NCBI GenBank assembly: GCA_036365515.1
Contig: CM070874.1
Span: forward strand, 112,145,235-112,209,234
From: Torymus aiolomorphi
Taxonomy: Eukaryota > Arthropoda > Insecta > Hymenoptera > Torymidae
DNA length: 64,000 bases
Reading direction: 5' to 3'
Under the pieces are notes generated by a model, which was not told the DNA's origin, searched no databases, and saw only the letters and a list, made by a program, of their open reading frames with translations. The translations under genes and the position numbers were made by a program. Positions 51,292 through 61,353 of the stretch are shown one piece after another. Numbering within the stretch: the stretch's first letter is position 1; every line of letters starts with the position of its first letter.

Positions 51292-51490
51292 AGTATATTA
51301 CGCAACTAGGGAGGTAAAGAGTTGGCCAGTCCAGAGCATGTGTAAATTGCAAACATGTGCTCTGGGGTGGCCGGCTTTATTCCCGTCTTGCTTATACGAT
51401 TTTTCACCATACCCGAGTCGACAATACAACATTTGCGTTTTAAGCCGGGAGCTAAAGTTGTACTTTCAGCCAGGGTATGGTGAAAAAGTG
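51292..51490. repeat. Double hairpin with AGTATATTACG left end
   Basis: After AGTATATTACGCAACTAGGGAGG comes the stem GGCCAGTCCAGAGCATGTG / CATGTGCTCTGGGGTGGCC (51329-51373). A second stem follows: TTTTTCACCATACCC / GGGTATGGTGAAAAA (51400-51487) with inner CAATACAAC/GTTGTA pairing. The start is nearly identical to the left part of the hairpin at 61014, though the stems differ. Confidence 0.7.
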
Positions 51491-51993
51491 TTGACTATTT
51501 GCTTGATAAGTTGCAGTGGAGTACATGAAAATGGATCGATTGATTTAGTTATTACCATTATTCGATCTTCATGGAAATGACTCTTCATGGACTTGATTGA
51601 AAGTTTATAAGCTGATTGGTCGCTATTACAATAATTAAGAATAAATAAAAACGGTATCCAAAAATTTTGAATTTTTAAACTCATGATTACGGAAGAAATT
51701 TCGAAACTACTGAATTATTTAAATATGTTTTAACAATCTTTTATAAATATGTATATATAGCAGTCAGAGATGATAAGTAAAAATAATAATAGTTAGATTT
51801 ATTTTGCTTTAAACAAATAATTAATAAGTTACTGTATAATATACACGAACGCGTTTTGTTGCGAAATTCATACTGAATCTTAACAAACTTTTGCAGTAGC
51901 CTGATATACTTAAAAATATTGATCTATGCCATTTTTAGAACACTTATCGATGTGCATTGTAAACATGTCACTTAACTTCTGAATTAAAGTATT

Positions 51994-52216
51994 TTTTTGC
52001 CTAGCGGGCCGAAAGTGCCACTTTTGCTCCCGGTGCCCGATCGCGAAGGTTGTATTTTCGGCCTCGCCAGGCAAAAAAATCGTATACGCACCACGGGAGC
52101 AAATAAAGAATGCCTCAGATCGCATGTTTGTCACCCTCGCCTTCGGCTCGGGTGACAATTTACATGCGATCTGGGACATTCTTTACTTTTGCTCCCTAGG
52201 GGCGTAATGTACTATA
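51994..52216. repeat. Two adjacent hairpins ending in GCGTAATGTACTAT
   Basis: The first stem TTTTTTTGCCTAGCGGGCCGAAA pairs with TTTTCGGCCTCGCCAGGCAAAAAAA (51994-52080). The second, 52092-52198, has a stem of about 43 bp: GGGAGCAAATAAAGAATG...CATGTTTGTCACCC against GGGTGACAATTTACATG...TTTTGCTCCC, with the loop around GCCTTCGGC. The bases GGGGCGTAATGTACTATA follow at once. Confidence 0.8.
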
Positions 52217-53678
52217 TTTTTGAAACCTTCGAATTATTAGAAGTTTCCTTTTGTATTAGAAGCTTAGAAAATAAGTATATTTTGATATATTATGTATAAA
52301 TATGTTATTCAATTGATTTTCTGCATTTAATCTAAATTAATAGTATTTCGCAACAAGTGCGCAAAATAGCGCACCTTGCGGATGAGTTGCGTGTACTATT
52401 TTCCCTAACGAGTGCGTAAAATTCGATTTATCTAAAGAAAAAAAATCTATTATCGAGCAAAAGTAAGTCCTTCAAATTTTTATTGTATTCTGCAGGAGGT
52501 TCATCCAGCATAATATTTACGATCGGAAAAGTATGGGCTACTTGCTTGATAAGTTCCAATTGAGTACATGAAAATTGATTAATTTATTTATTATCAGTAT
52601 TCTATCTTCGTGGAAATGATTTTTCATAGACTTGATAAAAAAATGTATCAGTTCTTTGATGCGATCTCGCTATTACAATAATTCATAATAAGCACGGGCA
52701 TTACGCAAACAATTGCTATTTAATCTCATTTTTTCGTAATAAAATCAAAACTATTTAACTCTTTAAATGTCCTTATCTTTATACACTTTTTGTATCGGCC
52801 AAAATTATTGAACTGAAATTTTCAGACTCTACCAATACATATGGTTTTCTTGTTTTTTTTTTTTTTTTTTTTTATTATTTTATTTTTTTAGAAACCTTCG
52901 AATCAATGCGGATTTTTAATTTTATAAATACTTCAAAATATGCATTTTTTCAATAATCCATATTCCTAGAACTCTAATTTTTTTAAATTCAAGTGCGAAT
53001 CAAATCCGTATTCTGTATTTGGCGTATATTCATCGTTACATTTATATTTATGTTTCTGATAGGATAATTATGAACTATTTCCTTGATAAGCTGTGAATGA
53101 GTACACGAAAGTTGATTGATCGATTTTGTTATTACTATAGTAGGTATTCGATCTTCGTGAAAATGACTAGTTGTAAACTAGATTGAAAAATGTATGATTC
53201 ATAGCTTATTTCGCTATTATAATGTGTAGTAAAGAATTCATAAAAGCAATGCCCAAACAAAGTTTTAAAATCATTATTGTGTAGTAAAACTACTGAATTA
53301 TTAATGTGTTTATTATCAGCCTTTTATTAATATGCTCAATAAAATAATGGAGATTAATAAATAAAATTGTAGTAATTAAACTAGATTTCTTTTTCTTTAT
53401 ATAAACATTATCCTTTATAGAATACACTAATATTTTTGCGTTAAAATTCAAACTAAATCTTCTCAAGTAGCAACCCTTAAAAGTTGATCTGTGCCATTTA
53501 TGTAATATAGCTATTACTTAAACGTAAACAATTTGACTTAAAAATTCAAATATTTAAACGTATTTCTTTTTTTTTTTAACCTTCAAATTATTGAAAGATT
53601 CTTTTTTTTATAAGAATCCAATTTTGTATCAATTAACAGTTATTTATTAATAAGTTACAATTACAATCTTTAACATTT
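52217..53678. other. AT-rich non-coding stretch
   Basis: No gene is seen. 52350-52430 has GCAACAAGTGCGCAAAATAGCGCAC and GCGTGTACTATTTTCC, again like the hairpin-family ends. Weak direct similarity exists between 52450-52640, 51210-51600 and 53080-53180 (GTACATGAAAATTGAT, CTTCGTGGAAATGA), showing an old repeated unit. Confidence 0.4.
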
Positions 53679-53679
53679 T

Positions 53680-54997
53680 TGCTTCCTCCTAGAGGAAGCT
53701 TTGTGATAGTAAAAAAAAAAGTTTGTGAGATAATGTCTTAGGAATGTTGTATAGAAAATTTGGAATCGAAATACACCATTTTTAGAAAATGTCCGTATGG
53801 ATGTGTGTGTGTGTGTGTGTGTGTGTGTACGTATGTCCGTATACTCTGATATCTCATGATCTACTCAACCGATTTTAACGAGAGAGTGATCATTTTTTCA
53901 GATTTTGCTTCAACAATTGGGGTCAATATTTTATTTTTGTCAAAATCGATTTTTTTGTTTTTATCGCCATTTTTAAATTTTCAAAATTTTTATTTTCAAT
54001 TTTTTTTATATTTAGAACAAATATTATTTATATACGATAAATTCTCTGTATGCAGAATAAAATTTTCTACAATTTAAAAAAAAAAAAAAAAAAAAAAAGC
54101 CGTTAGCTATATTTCGTCATAAGTTATTCATGAAAACGTCATTTTTAGTAAATAGGTTATATTTCAAAATTAAAAAAGATATTAACATGAATATTTTTTG
54201 GTTATAAAGAATACTGAGTACTATAACTTACTAAATTTTTAGGTTTTTTTTTATTCATTATTTTTGGAGAAAAAAATAATTTATAAAAAAAGTGTTTTTT
54301 TTTTGTCGTTCAATAACTAGAGTAAAATTGGCTTAATCAGTTTGAAATTTTTTTTAGTGGTACATTTTGTATCACAATCGATTGAGTTCTTTGGGCAAAA
54401 GGATTGATCCATAAATTTCGGAGATATTTGAGGTTAAAATTTTTTTCACTTTTTTTTTAAATCGTAATTTCTCGAGAACGGCTTTATGTATTTGAATCGG
54501 GTGGGCGGCATTCGAAAGAGAATTTCAAGACCTATATTTTCTAAAAAAATTATTTGTCTAGCTATTACGGTTCTTTTTTTATTAATAAAAACGTAAACAT
54601 TGAAAAATGAAAAAAATGAGTTTGGTATGTCCAACTATTGCGGGAGTAAAAATTGACTTAAGCGCTTCAAAATTCCTCGTAGAGGTGGATTTTGGATAGT
54701 TTTCGGTCGAGTTATTCGGGCAAAATGATTGGTCCTTAAATTTCAAAGATATATTTTTGGCTATAACTTGATTGGATTTGATTTTACACGAAAATGTTAA
54801 ATACAAAAGTTGTGGATAATATTAAAACAAAAAATTTTACTATTTAATATTCTCGTGTAAAATCAACTCCTGACGAGTTGTTAGACTTATAAAAACGATT
54901 TTAAGCCGTTTACATCGTACAAAATAAAGTATGAAATTTTAAATATTGGAAGTAAAAATTAATTAAAGGAATCAGTAAATCAAGTTTGAGGAAGCTA
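53680..54997. repeat. AT-rich interspersed repeat (about 1.3 kb) bounded by GCTTCCTC / GAGGAAGC
   Basis: It starts TTTTTGCTTCCTCCTAGAGGAAGC and ends AAGTTTGAGGAAGCTACG. Inside are a (GT)n run (about 53803-53829), GATATCTCATGATCTACTC, an A-rich tract (54077-54098), several segments repeated elsewhere (TTGTCGTTCAATAACTAGAG; one 175-bp unit at about 54755-54910) and no protein domain. A matching 3' end lies at about 57345-57390. The left half resembles 41006 onward. Confidence 0.6.
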
Positions 54998-55227
54998 CGT
55001 GTTTTACAGAGTAATAATAAAATGCACTATGAATACGCTTGCAGAAATTCAATATAACCACTTCGGTAGTTACGTGGACTACTGTTACTTATTATTATTC
55101 AATGCCACCCCCAGAACACCGAATCGACGCGTTGTTGGCCTGGGAGCCCATAACACGCAGTGGTCTGTCCAATCTACCCTGAGGCCTTACCTAGGTTATT
55201 TACTTGGGCAAAAATCTGCTGAGACTG

Positions 55228-55443
55228 CTGTTACGTGTGGATATACGCACGAATATGAAAGAACGAAATAACAAAGGCATCCGATTACAATATATGACGC
55301 CGATTAGCAGAAAGCTGAGCGGTGGCGGCCGTGGCTTGTTGGTATAATATAAGTGTTTCTGACTCACGAGTCGGCGGCTCTGGTTCAATCCCAGGGTCCG
55401 TCACTTTTTATTATTAAAAGTTGCGGTAGCTCACTCGTAACAC
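55228..55443 (+). mobile_element. 216-bp TIR element carrying a tRNA-like gene (copy 2)
   Basis: The left end is CTGTTACGTGTGGATATACG; the right end reads GTGTTACGAGTGAG when inverted. These are the same two ends as in the element at 41973-42205 (one with TGTG, one with AGTG). A tRNA-like sequence at 55323-55403 sits in the same relative orientation, 40 bp from the AGTG end. Outside the ends and the tRNA-like part the two elements differ strongly. Confidence 0.7.
55323..55403 (+). tRNA. tRNA-like gene inside the second TIR element; degenerate
   Basis: 81 nt with an A-box-like GTGGCTTGTTGGTATAAT and a B-box GGTTCAATCCC. The T arm CTCTGG-TTCAATC-CCAGGG is fully paired with wobble. The acceptor TGGCGGC/TCCGTCA pairs only in part. 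The anticodon region contains the palindrome GACTCACGAGTC, so the loop is ambiguous. A short T run (CACTTTTTA) follows, as expected of a Pol III terminator. Possibly a tRNA-derived promoter module rather than a working tRNA. Confidence 0.45.
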
Positions 55444-55640
55444 CGCCATCACAGCCCTTATAAAAAAATCCTATAGAAAATCCTGTAGGAAATGATATAG
55501 GAAATCGTGTAGGCATCCCGTAGAAATCCTATAGGAATCCTATAGGGCCCTATATGAAATTCTATAGGAAGTTCTATAGGAAATCCTACATGAGTTTCGC
55601 GTTTCTCCTGCAGGAAATCCTATAGGGAATCCTGTAGGAA

Positions 55641-55800
55641 ATTCTGTAGGCAATTCTGAGGAAAACTGTAGATAATTACATGGAAAATCCTGCAGGGAAT
55701 TCTGGAGTATTTTCGTGAAAATTCTGTAGGCAATTCTGAGGAAAACTGTAGATAATTACATGGAAAATCCTGCAGGGAATTCTGGAGTATTTTCGTGAAA
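55641..55800. repeat. 80-bp perfect tandem duplication
   Basis: 55641-55720 and 55721-55800 are identical copies beginning ATTCTGTAGGCAATTCTGAG. The partner region in the right arm of the foldback (about 56420-56490) has a single copy, so the duplication is younger than the element. Confidence 0.93.
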
Positions 55801-55880
55801 ATATCTTATAGAGGTTTAGCATCTTATTTAGAGCTGTGCTATCGCACAGCAGAATCAGTGGACAGTGGTAAGCAGTCCTA

Positions 55881-55955
55881 GGTAAGGAGATGCACCCGGA
55901 GGACTGACGTGCACGACTGTTGGCGCCTTACCGATTAAGCCCACTGAGCTCAGAT
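55881..55955 (-). other. tRNA-like module in the left foldback arm
   Basis: On the minus strand: GAGCTCAGTGGGCTTAATCGG (A-box-like), then TAAGGCGCC, and a B-box-like GGGTGCATCTCC. It is the inverse partner of 56271-56343. Acceptor pairing is not convincing. Confidence 0.4.
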
Positions 55956-56270
55956 AGCAAAATCAAGGTAATCCTTGTCACTTGACTTTCCGTAAAGAGT
56001 CGTTCGAACGGTTGAATCTCACGGCTTTACATACCCTTGCGGTTCCAATGTGTTTACGAGAGTCCCGACTGCTGCGCTGCACTCCGGCATGCAGTAGAAG
56101 CTTGCTTGTCCAGAGCCTCGCTCACTCACGTGTGTTCGCTGCTATGCCGCTATGGGGCGCAGCAGTCGGAACTCTCCTAAACACATTGGAACCGCGAGGG
56201 TATGTGAAGCCGTGAGATTCAACCATTCGAACGACTCTTTACGGAGAGTCAAAGTGACTTGATTTTGATA

Positions 56271-56343
56271 TCTGAGCTCACTGGGCTTAATCGGTAAAGC
56301 GCCGACCGTCGTGTATGGCAGTTCCCGGGTGCAACTCCTTACC
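56271..56343 (+). other. tRNA-like module in the right foldback arm
   Basis: GAGCTCACTGGGCTTAATCGG has an A-box-like core, and a D-type stem GCTT-AATCGGTA-AAGC is perfect. GGGTGCAACTCC is one mismatch from a B box. The acceptor stem is not complete, so this is a Pol III promoter-like module at most. Confidence 0.4.
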
Positions 56344-56688
56344 TAGGACTGTTTCCCACTGATTCTGCTGTGCGATGGCACAGCGCTAAATAAGATGCTA
56401 AACCTCTATAAGATGTTTCCACGAAAATACTCCAGAATTTCCTGCAGAATTTTCCATGTTGTCTACAGTTTTTCCTATAGAATTACCTACATAATTTCCT
56501 ATAGGATTTCCTATAGGATTTCCTGCAGGAAAAGCGCGAAATTCATGTAGGAGTTCCTATAGAACTTCCTATAGAATTTCAAATTTCATATAGGGCTGCC
56601 TACAGAGTATCCTATAGGATTCCTATAGGATTTCTACGGAATGCCTACAGGATTTCCTATAGCATTTCCTACAAGATTTTCTATAGGA

Positions 56689-57499
56689 TTTTTTTTTCTT
56701 TGTTGTCGCACAATATCACTACATTAAAATTGATTTAATTTCGTTGAAATTAGGTGGAGATGTAGAATTTGTATATTATATATTAGAAGGGTTCTTAGAG
56801 TAAAAGAATTCACTTATGAATTTCAGAGATATTTGAGGTTAAAACTCTCATAGCTATGTTTTAAAATCGTAACTATTCGGGAACAAATTTATGTACACTA
56901 GAAAATGGAAATGATATGCGCTATGCACTATGCGGGCACGTTGTGTGCCTGCTTTTGTTTTGTAATAGCCATTTATTATTTTTAGGGTTAGAACCTTTTT
57001 CTTACATCGGAAATTCAAGAAACAGCACACAAATAAGGACAGACATACTACTAAAGACAAGTACCCAATGTGAAATTTTTGTGAAATTTCACAAAGAAAA
57101 TATAATTTGAAGTAAAGGTTATTTAGGAATGTTAAAAGGTTTTGACGATAATATTATAATCAGTTATTTTATTTATTTTTCACACATAATTTTAAAAAAA
57201 ATCATACCTATTCTTTTATTCATATTTTATACATAATTTAAAAATTTAACTTTTTAACTTTTTAAATTACACTTTTTAACCTTCATAAATGAATCTAATT
57301 ATAATTATGTCATAAATTGTTGCAAAAATTGTGAATTTTGTTATTAAAAATTAATTGAAGGAATAAGCAAATTAAGTTTGAAGAAGCCACGGGCCAATGA
57401 ATTGGCAGCGGGTTTTTCTTGCATAGCACTTACTAGTCTACTTTTATTTTTATCGTTTGATAAAAATTTTTCCTGCGATACAATCACTTTCACATTGGT
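56689..57499. repeat. 3' part of an AT-rich interspersed repeat, continued after the foldback
   Basis: It begins TTTGTTGTCGCACAATATCACTACATTAAAATTG (also at 63955 onward) and ends AAATTAAGTTTGAAGAAGCC near 57390, like the end of the copy at 53680-54997. This suggests that the foldback and the tRNA-bearing element inserted into a copy of that repeat. Confidence 0.5.
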
Positions 57500-57764
57500 T
57501 ACCCTACTAAAAAATCTCAGGTGATATCTCATGTCAAAACCTCACCTGAGATTCTGCTACAGATGCTGCGGAAAACTTATCTAAATTAAAAAGCAGCTTT
57601 ATCAGTATTGAAAATTGCCTATTAGGATGCCCCCCCCCCCCCCCCCTCCCGCCATATGAACTCAAATATACACGTTTAGAAGCATTTTACACAATTTTTT
57701 AAGTTTTAATAATTGGTACATGAGATCTCACCTGAGTTCTCACCTGAGATTTTTCTGTAGGGTA
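57500..57764. repeat. MITE with TACCCTAC ends and CTCACCTGAGAT-word arms
   Basis: TA-CCCTACTAAAAAATCTCAGG at the left and the inverted AATCTCAGGTGAG...CCCTAC-TA at the right. Each arm has two copies of the near-palindrome TCTCACCTGAGA. A run of 17 C bases lies inside (57630-57646). TA on both sides may be the target duplication. Confidence 0.75.
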
Positions 57765-58840
57765 GAATTTTCGAAACATTTACTACCTGTACATACCCTA
57801 ATTAACGCCGCTAAATAGTCGTAATTCCTACAGACTAAACACTCAGTATTAAATGGTAATGACAATTTAATTAGGGGGAATGCCAAGGACACTCATTTAA
57901 TGGTTTACAAAGTTGGGGCAATTAAGTAGCAATAACAATTTTATGCAAATAACTTTAAATAGACATGGTTTTGGAAATATCAATTTTATAAAGTCTTTAT
58001 AAGCTAAGCTTTATATTACCAAAAAAAAGAAACCATTGCTTTATAGTTAAATCTTTAGTATATATAATAGATATACTTTTCTAAAAAGTAAAACTTTGGC
58101 GAGTATAAGTGTATTTCTAATCCCTATGAAAACATTTTCTATTCCTCAAAAATAATTTTTGTTGTCTGCAGAATCCTATTCCTATTTTCAAAACATCTCT
58201 TTATGTTAAAACAAAATAAGCGAAGTTTAACTTATCATAGCTAATTTACAAATTACTGATAATTATTTGAGTTTCTAACTATTTGAAATATCTCTAACTT
58301 ATCTCTTTGAAACGTTTGAATAAAGAAAATATATTTTTTTTCTGACAATTACTAATAACCTCACCTCTTCTATAGAATAAATTAATTTGAGTTGAAATAC
58401 AAGGTTATGTATATTAAAAACAAGAAAATAGTGGAATCAGTTGAAATGTAGTCAAGTATATGTACGTACGTAACTTCTTTTTGTAGATGTAGATGTACAA
58501 TAAGTAGTAGATGTAGATATAACTAATTAAGAGATAACTCTTAAATGTAACATTGCAAATGATTTTAAATCATGAAAAATGTATTAAAAAAAAATTTAAA
58601 TATATATATTTATCAATTTTAGTCCTAAGCTTCTTATAAAAATTTGGAAAAATTTGCGAATATTTAAAGCTGTTTTTCTAAATGTTTTTTCCGTATCTGA
58701 AAGAAAAAGATCAATTCCTTAGATCAATGGCAGTATTTTCTTTTCCAATATCATCTATTTCTGTATTTTCATTCCAATTTTGATAATTCTCAAATTAAAC
58801 CGAAAATTCTTGCCATGTACGCTACAAAAAGATCAAACAT
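57765..58840. other. AT-rich non-coding stretch
   Basis: No gene or structured repeat recognised. Confidence 0.4.
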
Positions 58841-59047
58841 TCAAATCGAGCAGAAAATCGTCTCGTCCGAGAAGCCCTCGTAGACAATCTCAAACTTATC
58901 TCTGCTAAACTCTACTGCAAACCATTCGGGCAATTTGGAGAGATTTGGGTGCGACACCTGGTTTCGTGAATCGGTCACAACTCTCGGAGGATTTAGCATT
59001 GGCTTATTTGGGAAATTGTTAAATAAACGATATAACAACGTAACCAC
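58841..59047 (-). CDS. Short orphan open frame, possible gene fragment
   Basis: 68 aa: a hydrophobic start, then VVTDSRNQVSHPNLSKLPEW and FAVEFSRDKFEIVYEGF. Its composition looks protein-like, unlike most short frames here. The last part (F-SR-K--I-YEGF) faintly recalls the start of a FLYWCH zinc-finger domain, but the defining Cys/His are not present before the stop. It could be a broken exon of a decayed gene. No flanking exon found. Confidence 0.25.
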   Translation of the reverse strand: MVTLLYRLFNNFPNKPMLNPPRVVTDSRNQVSHPNLSKLPEWFAVEFSRDKFEIVYEGFSDETIFCSI

Positions 59048-59385
59048 AAATAAAATTCATTATGTTATTTGTGTAATATATGTGGCTCTATAAATATTAG
59101 ATTATTTTATGAATACAAGTTTTAAATAGTCAACTTATGTATATTTAAAAACTAATTTTCTGCATATTTTTAAGGTTATTTTCGATATATATAGTAATAC
59201 ATGCAATAGCCTCTGAAAATGCTGCTTTATGCTACCATGGACGCTTCGGCCGATTCGCTTATCCCCTCCAACCACATGCACGGAGCGTATACCTGCGATG
59301 GTCGAGTTGCATGCTTATGCTGCTAGTAAAGAGGGGTGGTAGGGGTCGTACATTTTCGGCTCTCTGCGCGCGCATGCCCTTATGG

Positions 59386-59392
59386 TATATAA
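59386..59392 (+). promoter_or_regulatory. TATA box and initiator of the MATH-BTB gene
   Basis: TATATAA at 59386-59392, with the initiator TTCAGTA about 34 bp downstream (A at 59420). The predicted 5' UTR of about 147 nt contains no ATG before 59567. Confidence 0.65.
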
Positions 59393-59566
59393 GGTAGTCG
59401 TAGGTATTGTGCTAACTTCAGTATTTAACCTATCCTTTGTAAGGAATTGTCAAAGCGTCGCATTCTCAGTTCAGTGGTTGACCGTTGCGGATTCTTCACT
59501 GGGACCGACGAAGACTCACGTGCTGCTCTCGCAGTGTAATCAAAATACGTTTAGTCAAAAGACGAA

Positions 59567-60703
59567 ATGGCTGATCCCTCTAGAAATTCGACAATTGAGA
59601 TATCCCGCGAGTGGTTAGTGGGTAGTGCCTCTCAGTTGCTCAAAAAAAAGGATTGCCTAGCAGAATCGACCGAATTTTACGATGTAATTGACGAACAGTG
59701 TTTTAAGTGGAAGATCAGTTTTCACCCCGGCATCAAGCCTAATGGAACAGTTTCGCACGAATTTATCTCCGCATTCGTCTACATCATCGCCAATATCGAG
59801 CTCGAAGTGGAAGCAGAAGTGGATATACAACTAAACAATTCTAGTGCAATTCAGATGGTAAATGCTCCTGTCTGGTTAATCGACAAACGTGATCCCGGCT
59901 GGCGTGGCTTCTTTTATTATCTTGATAGGTCGGAATTGAACAATCTCGAGAACGATTTTTTGTTGGGAAGTAGCAGTATTAAGCTCCATTGCAAAGTACG
60001 ACAGACGAAGGAACTCAGCCAAGCTTCCTGTATAGTTGCTCAGGTTACCGATTCCTCAAAACATAGATCTATTAAAAATGTCAAGGTAGATGGCGCCGAA
60101 TCGGCCGAATCGTTAATGAAAAGTGACGAAAAGGATAAGTACTTTCTTGACAACAGATACCTCAGTGACGTAACGTTCTATGTAGAAGAAGTGTGTGTTG
60201 GGCATATGGTTATCCTTTCACGCAGGAGCAGATTTTTCGAAGCATTGTTCAGTCACGATATTGTGCGTTCTCAACCCAACAATTTCGTGTTTGTAGTCGA
60301 TAACACGATAATTGAACAATTCTGTGATATTATGAGATACATATACACGAAAAAAATTGAGCATGACAAGTTGTCGGTATTGAGATTTCTGGATTGGCCT
60401 ATCGTCCTCCACTTAGCATTGAATGATATCGAGGTCCATTGCAGTCAAATTCTTATTAAAATCATCAATTTTAGAAATGTCTACGAAATTTATAATTCTA
60501 TTGCTTCTGAATACAATCTCTCAATATTAAAATCGTATATAAAGGATTTCATCGCTGTTAACGAAGACTATTTTAGAGATGAAGTCGCCTATGCATTTCA
60601 CATTCTGGAGCCAAACGACTATGTCGAACTTGGATTTGCTGAAATGGAGAAAGAAGAGATGACGTTCGTAGAGTTGGAAGACTTTTGTTCCCGAATGATT
60701 TAA
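59567..60703 (+). CDS. MATH-BTB domain protein (SPOP/rdx-like), intronless
   Basis: 378 aa in one exon. Residues about 35-170 match a MATH fold: FKWKISFHPG, an alternating beta pattern, WRGFFYYLDRSEL (the conserved W-GF-F---L block) and SSIKLHCKV. Residues about 195-300 are a BTB domain with LSDVTFYVEE, CVGHMVILSRRSRFFEALFS and IMRYIYTKKIE, in place of the usual H+-IL--RS--F. A short helical C-terminus (LSILKSYIKDFIAVN) resembles the BACK-like part of SPOP. Known: such proteins are substrate adaptors of cullin-3 ubiquitin ligases, and the family is expanded in some insects. Lack of introns and a compact TATA promoter suggest a lineage-specific, possibly retro-derived, copy. AATAAA follows at about 60860. 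Target unknown. Confidence 0.88.
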   Translation: MADPSRNSTIEISREWLVGSASQLLKKKDCLAESTEFYDVIDEQCFKWKISFHPGIKPNGTVSHEFISAFVYIIANIELEVEAEVDIQLNNSSAIQMVNAPVWLIDKRDPGWRGFFYYLDRSELNNLENDFLLGSSSIKLHCKVRQTKELSQASCIVAQVTDSSKHRSIKNVKVDGAESAESLMKSDEKDKYFLDNRYLSDVTFYVEEVCVGHMVILSRRSRFFEALFSHDIVRSQPNNFVFVVDNTIIEQFCDIMRYIYTKKIEHDKLSVLRFLDWPIVLHLALNDIEVHCSQILIKIINFRNVYEIYNSIASEYNLSILKSYIKDFIAVNEDYFRDEVAYAFHILEPNDYVELGFAEMEKEEMTFVELEDFCSRMI

Positions 60704-60859
60704 AAAAATAAGATTCAGAAGAGAAGATTTGCTCCGCTATCGATAATATTTCTGAGATAGAGTGGAATATTGAACATTTTAATTTATGATAAAATGATTT
60801 ATATGTTTTTATTTATTTTAGTATTTTATATTGTATTATTGGATAGTTCATATTTTACA

Positions 60860-60865
60860 ATAAAT
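60860..60865 (+). terminator. Polyadenylation signal of the MATH-BTB gene
   Basis: ACAATAAATAAATAA about 155 bp after the stop codon. Confidence 0.55.
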
Positions 60866-61013
60866 AAATAATTTTACAAATTGTTTTTTTTTATTATATA
60901 TTATACAATTTCTTATCGCTGATGCTATTCGTACGGCAGATGTATACATATAGTACCTTGATTCAGAGTATAAGTTCCAAAGTTTATTGGTTTGCTTTGA
61001 CCTTTGACTAAAG

Positions 61014-61152
61014 AATAGTACATTGTATAACTAGGGAGGAAAGTTGACTTTTTCTAGCGAGAATAATGATTGAGCGCGAGTGATATGCGAGTGTTCAAAA
61101 TCATCATCCGAGTCTGAAAAAGTCAATTGCTCCTCGTTACACAATGTATTTT
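61014..61152. repeat. Hairpin with AATAGTACATTGTATAAC ends
   Basis: AGTACATTGTATAACTAGGG and AAAGTTGACTTTTTC pair with GAAAAAGTCAATTGCTCCTC and GTTACACAATGTATT. The loop of about 60 bp is unpaired. The left side closely resembles 51292-51310. Confidence 0.7.
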
Positions 61153-61282
61153 TTTTAAAAAGTGCAGGAATAGAACCTTTTTTCCATAAAAAGTGGGCGG
61201 AAGGCCTCACAAGACGTTCGAAATACTCGATTTTCCATTCGCTTTTCTATGCAGGAAAAGGGCCTTTTTCATGCACGTGTTG

Positions 61283-61285
<3 letters not shown>

Positions 61286-61351
<66 letters not shown>
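61286..61351. repeat. (AT)n microsatellite, about 66 bp
   Basis: A pure AT dinucleotide run; the Ile-Tyr open frames over it are artefacts. Confidence 0.97.

Positions 61352-61353
<2 letters not shown>

Larger units (their letters stand above)
55469..56688. mobile_element. 1.2-kb foldback element with CCTATAGG-word arms and tRNA-like modules in both arms
   Basis: The ends TCCTATAGAAAATCCTGTAGG and, inverted, TCCTATAGAAAATCTTGTAGG pair. The arms continue as imperfect inverse copies to a centre near 56090-56150. The outer 350 bp of each arm are degenerate repeats of CCTATAGGA / CCTGTAGGA. The inner part of each arm has GTGCTATCGCACAGCAGAATC, a tRNA-like stretch, GGTTGAATCTCACGGCTTTACATACCC and GGTTCCAATGTGTTTA. 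The left arm has an 80-bp perfect tandem duplication that the right arm lacks. No protein coding. Confidence 0.85.

Noticed and set aside
51233..51580. 115-aa open frame
   Set aside because: It spans two hairpins with GC-rich stems; the composition explains the lack of stops.
59382..59618. Alternative 78-aa protein overlapping the MATH-BTB start
   Set aside because: Its ATG lies before the predicted transcription start, and its frame has no domain.
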